Source of the DNA: Lucinisca nassula
Taxonomy: Eukaryota > Mollusca > Bivalvia > Lucinida > Lucinidae
Reading direction: 5' to 3'
DNA length: 64,000 bases
Assembly: GCA_963580285.1 (NCBI GenBank)
Contig: OY757015.1
Coordinates: 128,866,188 to 128,930,187, forward strand
Within the stretch, counting starts at the first letter, position 1. Every line of letters starts with the position of its first letter. The notes below the pieces were generated by a model. It saw nothing but the letters and a program-made list of their open reading frames with translations. It was not told the DNA's origin and ran no database searches. Shown here piece after piece: positions 56,283-64,000 of this stretch. Both the position numbers and the translations under genes were made by a program.

Positions 56283-57072
56283 ATCTTTATGCAAGAAGTC
56301 ACGTATCTAGTTCTATTAGATGGCTCTGTACGCGCATTCGTCGAATGCTAAGGGCATTTTTCTCATTATTCGGCTCGATTTCAGTTAATTTCATGGCTTT
56401 ATAATTTCTTAGTTTCTGTCTTAATTTCTGACACCAAGGCACGTAAATTCAGTGTGTGCGAAACATGAGATCAGTAACCAATAAGTCCTTGCGCACTTAA
56501 GAGAAGGGCAAATAGTACTCAAAAAGAGCCGCTTCAACTTGGTATAAACTTTCTGCATCGATAATTGAATCCATCTACAGAGTTGAAGGAGTGCACAGCT
56601 ATAGCCAAAAACGTCAAAATGGCTATATGCAGTCAACTGCAGATAGCTGGAAAACGTTAAAACGGCTGTTTGCAGTCAACTGCAGATAGCCAAAATACTT
56701 TAAAATTGTTGCGTTTTATTTGCAGTCAACTGCAAAAAATAAAAAACAACAACAACAACCACAGACTCGCACACAAAAAAAAACAGCAATTTACATGTGC
56801 GTCCATCGAAGACTCGGATCAAGTTGCGCATCCGCGCGCAGTTTATTCATGGTCTTCGCTATGTGGTCTATAGAGTAATAAAAACACATATAATTTGGAC
56901 GACCAGTAAATACAAAATTTGGTTTGAATTAAAAGTAGTTTGAGATAAAAGGAGTTCCAACAAAACAAGTACATGGTAAGTATAACAAACTTAACACAAT
57001 ATTGTCCAACATCTAGTTTGACTTAATCGGTAGTTCGAGATACCAAGGTTTGAGACAACGAGAGTCAACTGT
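56283..57072. other. TGCAGTCAACTGCA words, no gene
   Basis: Three near-palindromic TGCAGTCAACTGCA words (56631, 56670, 56721) lie in a diverged ~45-bp repeat with AAAACGTTAAAACGGCT. The rest is unrecognised. Confidence 0.6.
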
Positions 57073-57138
57073 ATAAGATTGTCTATACTTTATTTGCCCG
57101 ACACAAGAGCGGGCAAATATAGTATAGGCAATCTTATT
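57073..57138. repeat. ~28-bp-arm hairpin
   Basis: ATAAGATTGTCTATACTTTA followed by TTTGCCCG is mirrored by CGGGCAAATATAGTATAGGC followed by AATCTTAT. Confidence 0.85.
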
Positions 57139-57280
57139 ATGCAGGGTAAAAGTTCATACCAACGAGCACAATATCACTCGTTTTCTTTAAATGCACGTCT
57201 GAATTATAAAACGTGCAATCATCTCTTGTCACGGTTCATGTTAACAGTCTGTTTTGTTTGTTGCATTAGAGTTAACGGCC

Positions 57281-57528
57281 TATGGCCAGTTGTCTAAAGC
57301 ATCATTAGCTCAACGAGCTCGTTAGTGATCAAACTGTTAACTGTTCTTGCAAGTACCATATCTAATATAGTGTGATTTTTGCTGAAAAAAAAGAGCAGCT
57401 TTTGCATCTGCTCAAGCTGCTCTCATTTTTTTTCAGCAAAAATATAAGTGTATTTGCCATATTAAATGATCAAAGTTTTAACGATGCGTTAACTAGCGAC
57501 GTGGTTAATTTTGAACAACTGGCCCCAG
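57281..57528. mobile_element. GGGGCCAGTTGTTCAAA MITE
   Basis: TATGGCCAGTTGTCTAAAGC at left, TTTTGAACAACTGGCCCC at right, with a central hairpin GAGCAGCTTTTGCATCTGCT. Confidence 0.88.
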
Positions 57529-58237
57529 GTCAACACTATTTAGGTCATATCGAGAGAGGTCAGTTTACCGATCTACACTTTTCCAGGCAGACTTAAATGT
57601 AAGCGGTGTCGTTCATTGGCCAGAAACTGACATCTGGCCTTCTGGAATCAGCGGAAGTTTTAAATGGCGGTTGAAAAGATTTCACGATCAGTTTAGTTTG
57701 TCAAATATTTGCGTTTTAAATGTTTGTTTGTTTAATTAGAGGTTTAACGTCCCCGTCAACCCATTTTAGCGGGTTTGTTTTCAAATAGCCATTTTAAGTT
57801 GTTTTTTTTTTTTTGTTGTTGTTTTTTTTTTTTTTTTTTTTTTTTGGGGGGGGGGGGGGATTGTTTTTTGGCTATTTGCAGTTGTTTGTTGTTGTTTTGT
57901 GTGTGTGTGTGTGTGTTTTTTTGTTTTTGTTTTTTTTTTTGTAGGGTGGGGAGCTATTTGCAGCTGACTGCATTTCATTTATTGGACTACACACATGCAC
58001 ATCTTAATATTTGGGATTATTTCTGAATAGAGAATATTGCGCTATAGGTTTCGGGGAATTTGCCATTAGGGCTTCTTTATGCATCAGAATAAGGTATTAT
58101 AGCGACATGGTCAGCAGTGACAACAATAGGATAGGTACTGCGCATAAATTCTCAAATGGGCTCAAATCAGGACTCAACTAATGCCACGGTAAGACATTGA
58201 TTGGGGTGCTAGAGAAGATATTCGGTGCTGAGCCTGC
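57529..58237. other. homopolymer-rich sequence, R1 tail fragment
   Basis: R1-type tail TTAGAGGTTTAACGTCCCCG at 57736, then poly-T, a G-run and (GT)n at 57795-57945. No gene. Confidence 0.6.
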
Positions 58238-58400
58238 TCATCACGAAAACACGCCTGTATAAATTTGACGCCCTAGAACCCCGCGTTCATACAGTAAAAC
58301 TGGGGTTCAGAAAGGTATACATATTTTTTCTTAAATTATGGTACTCGTTAGAATCGCATCGGTAAGGCGGTTCTAACGAGTACATCCAATCTTTGTTTAC
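58238..58400. mobile_element. P1 palindromic MITE copy
   Basis: CATCACGAAAACACGCCTGT at left, the core GGTACTCGTTAGAATCGCAT with GGCGGTTCTAACGAGTACA. The right end is missing. Confidence 0.82.
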
Positions 58401-58436
58401 AGCATATATATTTTCAAATCGGAAAATTGTCATATT

Positions 58437-58640
58437 TTGGTGCGTGCTTTCTTAATTTGAAATAGTGGCAAAGCATAGCTGGTATGCCAAGACCGAAACA
58501 GCAAGCGGCTGCAAGATACCGCTGCATTCCGAGGCCCGTTTATAGCACATAATGGCATCTTATGGTCAGCGCTGACGCCGGTCGACACAACCATTCCTCC
58601 GACGCCCCATCGGTGCTGTTTCAAGCCACAACCCCCGGCG
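58437..58640 (-). pseudogene. Tc1-like transposase fragment
   Basis: The minus strand reads HRWGVGGMVVSTGVSADHKM then PLCAINGPRNAAVS. This fits the Tc1-family block GGxxMVWGGIS.(D/H)(G/H)KTPL.VINGTLN with the WGG already lost. Only about 65 residues remain and no inverted ends are seen. Confidence 0.65.
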
Positions 58641-58839
58641 CAACGTTCTCAAACAGCTTGAGATTTGCTTACTACCGACGACAGAGGACAGGTACAATTT
58701 CATCTCGCCGGTCAAAAGCACCTGTCCCAATAGTTATGTCCCCAGCTTCGAAGAAGTTGTTGGGGTATACATGTGTTGTTTATGCTTTGTTCGTCAGCCC
58801 ATCCTTCCATCCGTCCGTCACGCACTACATGATGTATTA

Positions 58840-59552
58840 TATCTTAGGAACCGTATAGGCAAGGGTTCTGAAATTTCATATGTCTGTTGCTTATGAAAAA
58901 ATATCTGACCCGTATTTATTTTCTTTTCAGTCAGACGTCTTATTGCAGAGTTATGGGCCATTGCAGACTTAGGTATTTTTGCATGAGAAAAGCTTGTAAG
59001 CAAAATATCCCAAGAACCACAAAGGCTGGGCTCTTGAAATTGTGTAAGTTTTTTTTAATTAACGCGAAGACGACCTGGTTCAATTTTGGTACAATTTTAT
59101 AAACATTTGTCGAAATTTATGCCCCCTTTGTGGACATTGACATTTGGCATAGGAAAGGCTTGTAAGCAAAATATCTATAGAACCGCTTAGGCTAGGCGTT
59201 TGAAATTTGGCAGACCGTTTGGAACAAATGCGAAGATCTTATCAAATTTTGGTATAATTTTTAAAGAGTTTTTACGAAATTATGCCCCTTTGTGGACTAC
59301 GGCATTTTTGCATAGGAAAAGCTCGTAAATACAATATCTCAAGAACGGCATGGTCTAGGCTCTTGAAATGCAGGCTGTTTGGAGCCAATGTGAAGATGAT
59401 CTGATTTTATGAAAAGTTGACGAAAGTATGCGCCTTTGTGGACATAGGCATTTAGGCATAGGAAAAGCCTAAGAAAATATCTCAGGAACCGCACGAGTTT
59501 GGCTCTTGGAATTTGACCCAATTATGCCCCTTTGTGGACTTATGTATTTTGG
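58840..59552. repeat. ~170-bp degenerate tandem repeat
   Basis: Units share ATGCCCCTTTGTGGACTT, GGCATAGGAAAAGCTTGTAA, GCAAAATATCTCAAGAACCG and GGCTCTTGAAAT. The last unit is split by the MITE at 59553-59720 and resumes with ATAGGAAAAGCTTAAAAGCA. Confidence 0.88.
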
Positions 59553-59720
59553 CATTCACCCTATTTGCATTATCTGCTGGTTCCTATTCTGAAGGTTATC
59601 AGTGTTGGAAAAACAGGTAACCAGACCCCCCTGACCTTTCAAGGTCAGTGGGGTCTGGTTATCTGTTTTTCCAATATTGACAATGGGCAAGCTGGGAGCC
59701 AGCAAATAATGCAAATATGG
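59553..59720. mobile_element. palindromic MITE inside tandem repeat
   Basis: TCACCCTATTTGCATTATCT at left and the inverse AATAATGCAAATATGGTGA at right. The centre CAGACCCCCCTGACC / GGTCAGTGGGGTCTG folds back. The interrupted repeat reads GGCAT|AGGAAAAG elsewhere, so AT appears duplicated. Confidence 0.87.
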
Positions 59721-59739
59721 TGAATAGGAAAAGCTTAAA

Positions 59740-60308
59740 AGCAAAATATCTCAAGAACCGCTCTAAATTTTATAGACGTCATTCCGATTTAATGTCAAAA
59801 TTCGATGTTGGACTTAAATCTCTTCTGCAACAAGGTCTAACGGAGCCCGAATTTCATGATGACTTAGTATATAAAATTCAGAAAATATATACTTGCAATG
59901 ATTTCAGACAGTACCCAATTTCGTAAAATAATTCTTCGATATTAAAAGATTGGGTACAACATAAATAATATACGACAGACTGCATGCATAGTATAGTTTA
60001 TCAACGACCTTTGAGAGTTCAACGATCAAGCGTGCCAAGACTATTCCATGTTTCAGGGGAAGCAGGTTTCGGATTTCTTTTTCACAAGATTTTAAAATTA
60101 TAAATAAGTTATTTGTTAGTGTCACTATGTAGAAGTCGTGGCCAAGTTGTTAACATGATGCAGTACGATCCTCGGTCAAACTGTATCGCCCAAAATAAAA
60201 TCCCAACTGAAGGCGATTTACCTAAAACGCGGACAAGTCCAAAATTAAAAGTGCAGTCATGTCTCACTGCGTTTTGAAAGACTATAGTTAACCCAGTCAC
60301 GGTTGATA
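59740..60308 (+). pseudogene. YLDD-family RT relic split by family D
   Basis: SKFYRRHSDLMSKFDVGLKS, LLQQGLTEPEFHDDLVYKIQ and KIYTCNDF, then in another frame FRKIILRY and GYNINNIRQTACIV. The frame is interrupted by family D (60001-60281) and resumes as VNPVTVDNF at 60282-60308. Confidence 0.88.
60001..60281 (+). mobile_element. family D element, short form
   Basis: Starts ATCAACGACCTTTGAGAGTT, ends CTGCGTTTTGAAAGAC, with TATAGTT on both sides. It lacks the ATCTCAAGTGAGTCTCGCGT middle of the 11-kb and 17-kb copies. Confidence 0.82.
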
Positions 60309-60309
60309 A

Positions 60310-60890
60310 CTTTGAAAAAGCCCAACGCCGTGCCGTCAGATATGTCGACAATGCCTATATAACATGTACTACAGGGGCCAGTTATTCAAAACTAACGACG
60401 TCGTTAACTAACGACGTCGTTAGTTAACGTATCGTTAAAACTTTGATCATTTATTATGGCAACTATGCTAATATTTTTGGTGAAAAATGTGAGCAGCTTT
60501 TGCGGAAGCAAAAAAAGCTGCTCACATTTTTTCAGCAAAAATACCAAAATTTTATATATTAAACTTGCTAGAACAGTTAACAATATGACCACTAACGAGC
60601 TCGTTAAGCTAACGATGCTTTGAACAACTGGACCCTGGTTGCGCCACTGGCATGATTAAAGGACTTAGCTGGGAGCGCTTGGAAGATCAACGCTATGTAG
60701 CCAGACACTACTTTCTATAAAAGTTTCAGAATGGCTTCGTGATCATCGACGCAGCTATCTATCTGACTCCAAATGGCAGACGCACAATAAACAAGTCTCC
60801 ATTTTATCAGGAGCGTATAAGCAACGAGGTCTACTTCCACTCATTCGTCCCTAGAATTAACCGGGAATGGAATGGCTTTCTTTCTTTTTC
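60310..60890 (+). pseudogene. LINE ORF2 C-terminal relic split by MITE
   Basis: EKAQRRAVRYVDNAYITC precedes the MITE (60372-60638). After it the text reads TGMIKGLSWERLEDQRYVAR, HYFL, a stop, YLTPNGRRTINK and FHSFVPRINREWN. This order (EK.QRRA.R.V, LGWE.LE.RR, FFPRT...WN) marks the end of many LINE ORF2 proteins. It follows the YLDD RT relic directly, which looks like a chimeric join. Confidence 0.82.
60372..60638. mobile_element. GGGGCCAGTTGTTCAAA MITE
   Basis: CAGGGGCCAGTTATTCAAAA at left, TTTGAACAACTGGACCCTG at right, tandem ACGACGTCGTTAGTTA words, and a central AGCAGCTTTT hairpin. Confidence 0.9.
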
Positions 60891-61009
60891 ATTCTTTATA
60901 TAATGCAACACGAGGATTACGTGCATATGTACATTACATACACTCCATGTTTGCATGATGAACGTCTACGCAGTAATCATGTAATTACGGTATGGATCTT
61001 TTACTTGCA

Positions 61010-61211
61010 CATGGGATGGTTCTCCCTGCTCAGAGGGCCTCCAGTTAACGTACCGATCCGAAGGACGATGCACTTTGTGGCATTCATCCCTGCAAATGAT
61101 GACAGTGGAGCATGTTCGGACACCGCGATTTTCTTACCTCTGCCGGGAATCGATCCGGGGGCCTGTAGCGTGATAGGCAAGTGCACTAATCACTGAGCTA
61201 GTACCACGCTT
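61010..61211 (-). mobile_element. tRNA-headed SINE, third type
   Basis: The minus-strand head GTGGTACTAGCTCAGTGATT then GCACTTGCCTATCACGCTAC and B-box GGATCGATTCCCGGC (61211-61135). The body has ATGCTCCACTGTCATCATTT, GTGCATCGTCCTTCGGATC and CGTTAACTGGAGGCCC. The tail is not clear. Confidence 0.8.
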
Positions 61212-61403
61212 CCTAAACAATGTGACCTCGTCCTCCACAGTCCATGGTTTCAGAGATGGTATACTTGCAAGACTTACCCAGGCTTTGGCCACACAGTCAT
61301 CATATACTGATAATCAGAATCAGAATAGTTACTGGTGACACTTCAAATGGCATTCATACATCAGGGCCTGTGATATGGAAGTTAGTCCTTAGCTCTCAGC
61401 AAA

Positions 61404-61404
<1 letters not shown>

Positions 61405-61441
<37 letters not shown>
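61405..61441. repeat. (TATC)n microsatellite
   Basis: Nine TATC units. Confidence 0.96.
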
Positions 61442-61442
<1 letters not shown>

Positions 61443-61769
61443 TCTGAGTCGGTCGCTTTTGGCCATTACCTCAGTTGATTTGGTGGCTAGATTTAGAATT
61501 TAGCTGAAAAAAATAGAAGAGTCGCTGGATGCGCCCTTCAATCACATAACAGAGGTATCCTAAAAGTCCTATAGTGATCGATGCCCTGAAAAAAATCATT
61601 CTTTCCTAGAACTATTCCCCAGTGGAATAGTCTTCCCTCTTCTGTGGCGAATGCTAAAGACTGCAGAGGAGTTCAAAGCCCGTACAGTGTAAGACTGATA
61701 TTCAATGGTATGCGTTTTTGTATACCTCTGTTATTCAGAATGTAAATAGTTTTAAGGACTCATCCAGTG

Positions 61770-61857
<88 letters not shown>

Positions 61858-62062
61858 AGCTAAATTTAGAGCTAAATTCTAAATTTAGCTACTCACTCAA
61901 CTGAGGTAATGACCAAATATTACCGACTCAGTATAAGAAGATAGATAAAACGCAAACTTCTGAGTCTCAAACTTACACTGTACGGGCTTTGAACTCTTCT
62001 GCGGACGTGGCATTCACCGCAGAGGAGGGAAGACTGTTCCATAGCTACACTATCCACAGCAC
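61441..62062. repeat. inverted LINE-tail pair around (CT)n
   Basis: The outer words TCTGAGTCGG, GGCCATTACCTCAGTTGA and TAGATTTAGAATTTAGCT (61442-61505) are inverted at 61860-61938. The next words TGGAATAGTCTTCCCTCTTC and AGTTCAAAGCCCGTACAGTG (61623-61688) are inverted at 61978-62045. Each arm encodes the end of a LINE protein (WNSLPSS.VNA...FKARTV). (CT)n at 61772-61855 lies between. Confidence 0.82.
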
Positions 62063-62257
62063 CTTTAGCCATGGAAATGGTCGAATCGGGAAGGTATTTC
62101 AATCTCTTACGGTCCGAGGGAAGAAGGAATCTTTGTAAATGTGATTTCTTGAGATAGGGTTCTGAAACGCCGATGAATGGTGATTTCTACAGCACCTAAT
62201 TGGGGGATCAAGGTCATCTAATTGGAATGCTGGCAGCTATGGGGTGCCGTTTTACTA
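62063..62257. other. continuation of minus-strand LINE tail
   Basis: Minus-strand text such as FLLPSDRKRLKYLPDSTISM suggests more of the same LINE's C-terminus; stops are frequent. Confidence 0.5.
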
Positions 62258-62693
62258 TTTAATACAATTTTAAGATATCTATAAATAAAATTCGTGATAT
62301 CTATAATAAAAATATTGGATATCCATAAATATTATTAGATATCTATAAATAATATAAGATATCTATTATTCATTTTATGATATCAATTTTATGTTTAATG
62401 ATATCTATAATTCAATTATAGATATCTATTATTCGATTTATAGATATCTATTATTCGATTTATAGATATCAAATATTGAAGAAGATTTTATGATATCAAT
62501 AATTACATTTATTGATATCCATAATATATTTTTTGATATCCATTATTGAACTTGTGATATCAATAATTCAGACCTTTGAATGATATCTATAATTAGATTA
62601 TAGATATCCATAAATCTAAATATTGATATCATTAAATATAATTTTAGATATCCAAAAAGCTCAGAATATTTGATATATTTTAATACAATTTTA
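62258..62693. repeat. phased GATATC array 1 with 15-bp flanking repeat
   Basis: Eighteen exact GATATC words from 62274 to 62652. Starts are spaced 22,22,20,20,21,21,21,22,22,27,22,21,21,26,21,22,22. The spacers are AT-rich and vary. TTTAATACAATTTTA occurs at 62258-62272 and 62679-62693, just outside. No coding frame. Confidence 0.95.
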
Positions 62694-63135
62694 GATGCTT
62701 GCGTATATGGATCTTCTAGTCAATAACACTTTAACAATGGCAAGTAAAATTTGTTGCCGTTCATCTGTGCCCAGTTTTGAAACTTCAGAATACTTGTGAC
62801 TGCCAGGGGAGACTCTAAATTTTCCTTTATACATGGTCTGGAATTCTTTAGGGCACATTGTCAGTCTTGGTATTGTTTCGGGTTACCTTTAGATGCCGGG
62901 GCCCAACCTATGTATCAGGCAAAATTCAGTGTACCCAGCCCCCCCCCCCCCCACACACACACACACAGACACATACCACCACCACCACCCCACAATGGGA
63001 TGTGTCCAGAGTTAGTGAATGTAAGATCCATACTTGAAGCCAAAAGGCCCAAACGATACGTATGTAACAGGTTTCAACAAACAGCACAACTCATCCAGAG
63101 CGACCCTATCATTTACCAAAATGTACCACACTCGA
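62694..63135. other. sequence between the GATATC arrays
   Basis: A C-run with (CA)n at 62939-62966. A 157-codon plus frame (62796-63269) crosses this and the following R1 copy and is not credible as a gene. Confidence 0.6.
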
Positions 63136-63415
63136 TTTTAGACATCCTAGTTCTAATTTTTATTGAGCGACAGCCGCCCAGCGGGTCTTGGAGAGATCGG
63201 TTGGGCTGCCTGACGTTTCCACGCAGGGCTGAAACCGACAGCACATTAATACCGGTATTAAACCACTAATATGGTCTATAAGCCTGCTCCGGCAAAGTGG
63301 TGCGAGTCAGACCGTCCCTACATATAAATTTGGCAGATGTTGAGACGTTATTCATCTCAATGCCGGATTGAATTTCCACAAAACCTGAAGCAATGTCTCA
63401 AAAAATAGTATTAGA
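63136..63415 (+). mobile_element. R1 repeat copy, diverged
   Basis: GTTGGGCTGCCTGACGTTTC, CGCAGGGCTGAAACCGACAG, TTCATCTCAATGCCGGATTG and CACAAAACCTGAAGCAATGT. The GTTAAACC tail is lost. Confidence 0.8.
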
Positions 63416-63438
63416 ATCAGAATAACATTTAACATTAA

Positions 63439-63652
63439 CCCTTATCCTGCCGTTCACGATAACCTCTATCTTTGCAAACAGTGTAAATCCTGATCAGATG
63501 GCTTCTGAAGAAGCAATCTTATCAGGATCTACAATGTTTGTGATGCAGTTTGTTAAACGAATGGCTATAATATATCAAATAATCTGATTAGCCGATGGCT
63601 GATAATGGGTGTGTCTAATTAAACTATTTAGCAGGACAAGGGATAATGACAT
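63439..63652. mobile_element. piggyBac-like MITE, second full copy
   Basis: CCCTTATCCTGCC at left and AGCAGGACAAGGG at right, with TTAA at left and ATAA at right. The hairpin GATCAGATGGCTTCTGAAGA is present. Confidence 0.75.
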
Positions 63653-63688
63653 ATTTACATAATTGCGCCCCGCCCTTAAAGAATTATG

Positions 63689-64000
63689 GATATCCATAAA
63701 TCAGATAATTGATATCCATAATTCGAATTATAGATATCAATAATTCTAATTGATTTATTGATATCTTAAATCACAATTATTGATATCAATTAATCTATTT
63801 ATGGATATCATTTATTCAGATTATAGATATCATTTATTCAGCCAATTAACTGATATCAAAAATTCTGATTATTGATATCATTATATAGAATTAATGATAT
63901 CAACAATTCATAATAATGATATCCATAAATCCTTTAGATATTTAGATATCTTTAATTTGAATAAATGATATCAATTATTCGAATAATAGATATCAATAAT
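63689..64000. repeat. phased GATATC array 2, runs off window
   Basis: Fourteen exact GATATC words. Starts are spaced 22,22,27,22,22,22,26,22,22,22,27,22,22. Spacers often hold ATTCGAAT or a close variant in their middle. Four steps add to 92-93 bp, a second-order period. Confidence 0.95.

Noticed and set aside
62274..62652. CRISPR-like regular array
   Set aside because: The repeated word is only a 6-bp palindrome, spacers are 14-21 bp and AT-rich, there are no cas genes, and the DNA is eukaryotic.
62796..63269. 157-codon ORF, the longest in the window
   Set aside because: It spans a C-run with (CA)n and an R1 repeat copy, with no motif; it is a chance frame.

Overview
The window is animal nuclear DNA, and a marine bivalve or another mollusc is the best guess. 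It shows no bacterial operons, ribosome-binding sites or long ORFs. It holds tRNA-headed SINEs, several decayed reverse transcriptases, Tc1-like transposase relics, many fold-back (MITE-like) elements, microsatellites, and one short exon with a donor splice site. The organism is inferred from the style of the repeats, not proven.

The only host gene seen is on the minus strand at 20913-21134. It is a first coding exon with a signal peptide followed by the start of a class C GPCR (GABA-B receptor type) ligand-binding domain, ending at a GT donor. If the gene is intact, 1-20912 is its first intron, and I found no further exon there.

Region by region: 1-375, a tRNA-headed SINE beside a perfect hairpin. 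740-3765, a large inverted duplication whose left arm carries a SINE insertion and whose right arm is the empty site; a graded minisatellite lies between. 4.2-9.6 kb, a decayed ~140-bp tandem repeat broken up by palindromic MITEs, an RT relic and repeat families called here R1 and R2. 9.6-19.1 kb, more of the same plus a Tc1 transposase relic. 19.1-20.9 kb, R2, a tRNA-Lys-headed SINE and a TGTGGA-dense element.

22179-47548 is an A-B-A structure. A ~9-kb segment (A1, 22179-31158) is repeated almost base for base (A2, 38616-47548). Between the copies lie about 2.8 tandem units of a 2.15-kb sequence (B1, B2, B3). The A segment holds two non-LTR retrotransposon relics, a 1.1-kb TCGGCGA-dense DNA element with long terminal inverted repeats and a 66-bp flanking direct repeat, R2 copies and tandem repeats. 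B2 alone carries a 1.38-kb insertion. An RT relic reads through the A2 right border but is cut at the A1 right border, so the A1-B1 join is the derived one, unless the structure is an assembly artefact.

47.5-64 kb is again transposon-rich: two further YLDD-type RT relics, a TACGTTT-dense element, minisatellites, nested palindromes, SINEs with clear target-site duplications, and LINE 3' ends. The most unusual sequence is at the right end, where two arrays (62274-62652 and 63689-end) carry the palindrome GATATC every 20-22 bp, with a 26-27 bp step roughly every fourth interval in the second array. The first array is bracketed by a 15-bp direct repeat.

Nothing here looks like a working mobile element. 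Every recognised transposase or RT has stops or frameshifts. The value of the window is in its nested insertions, several with both occupied and empty sites, and in its word-dense elements.
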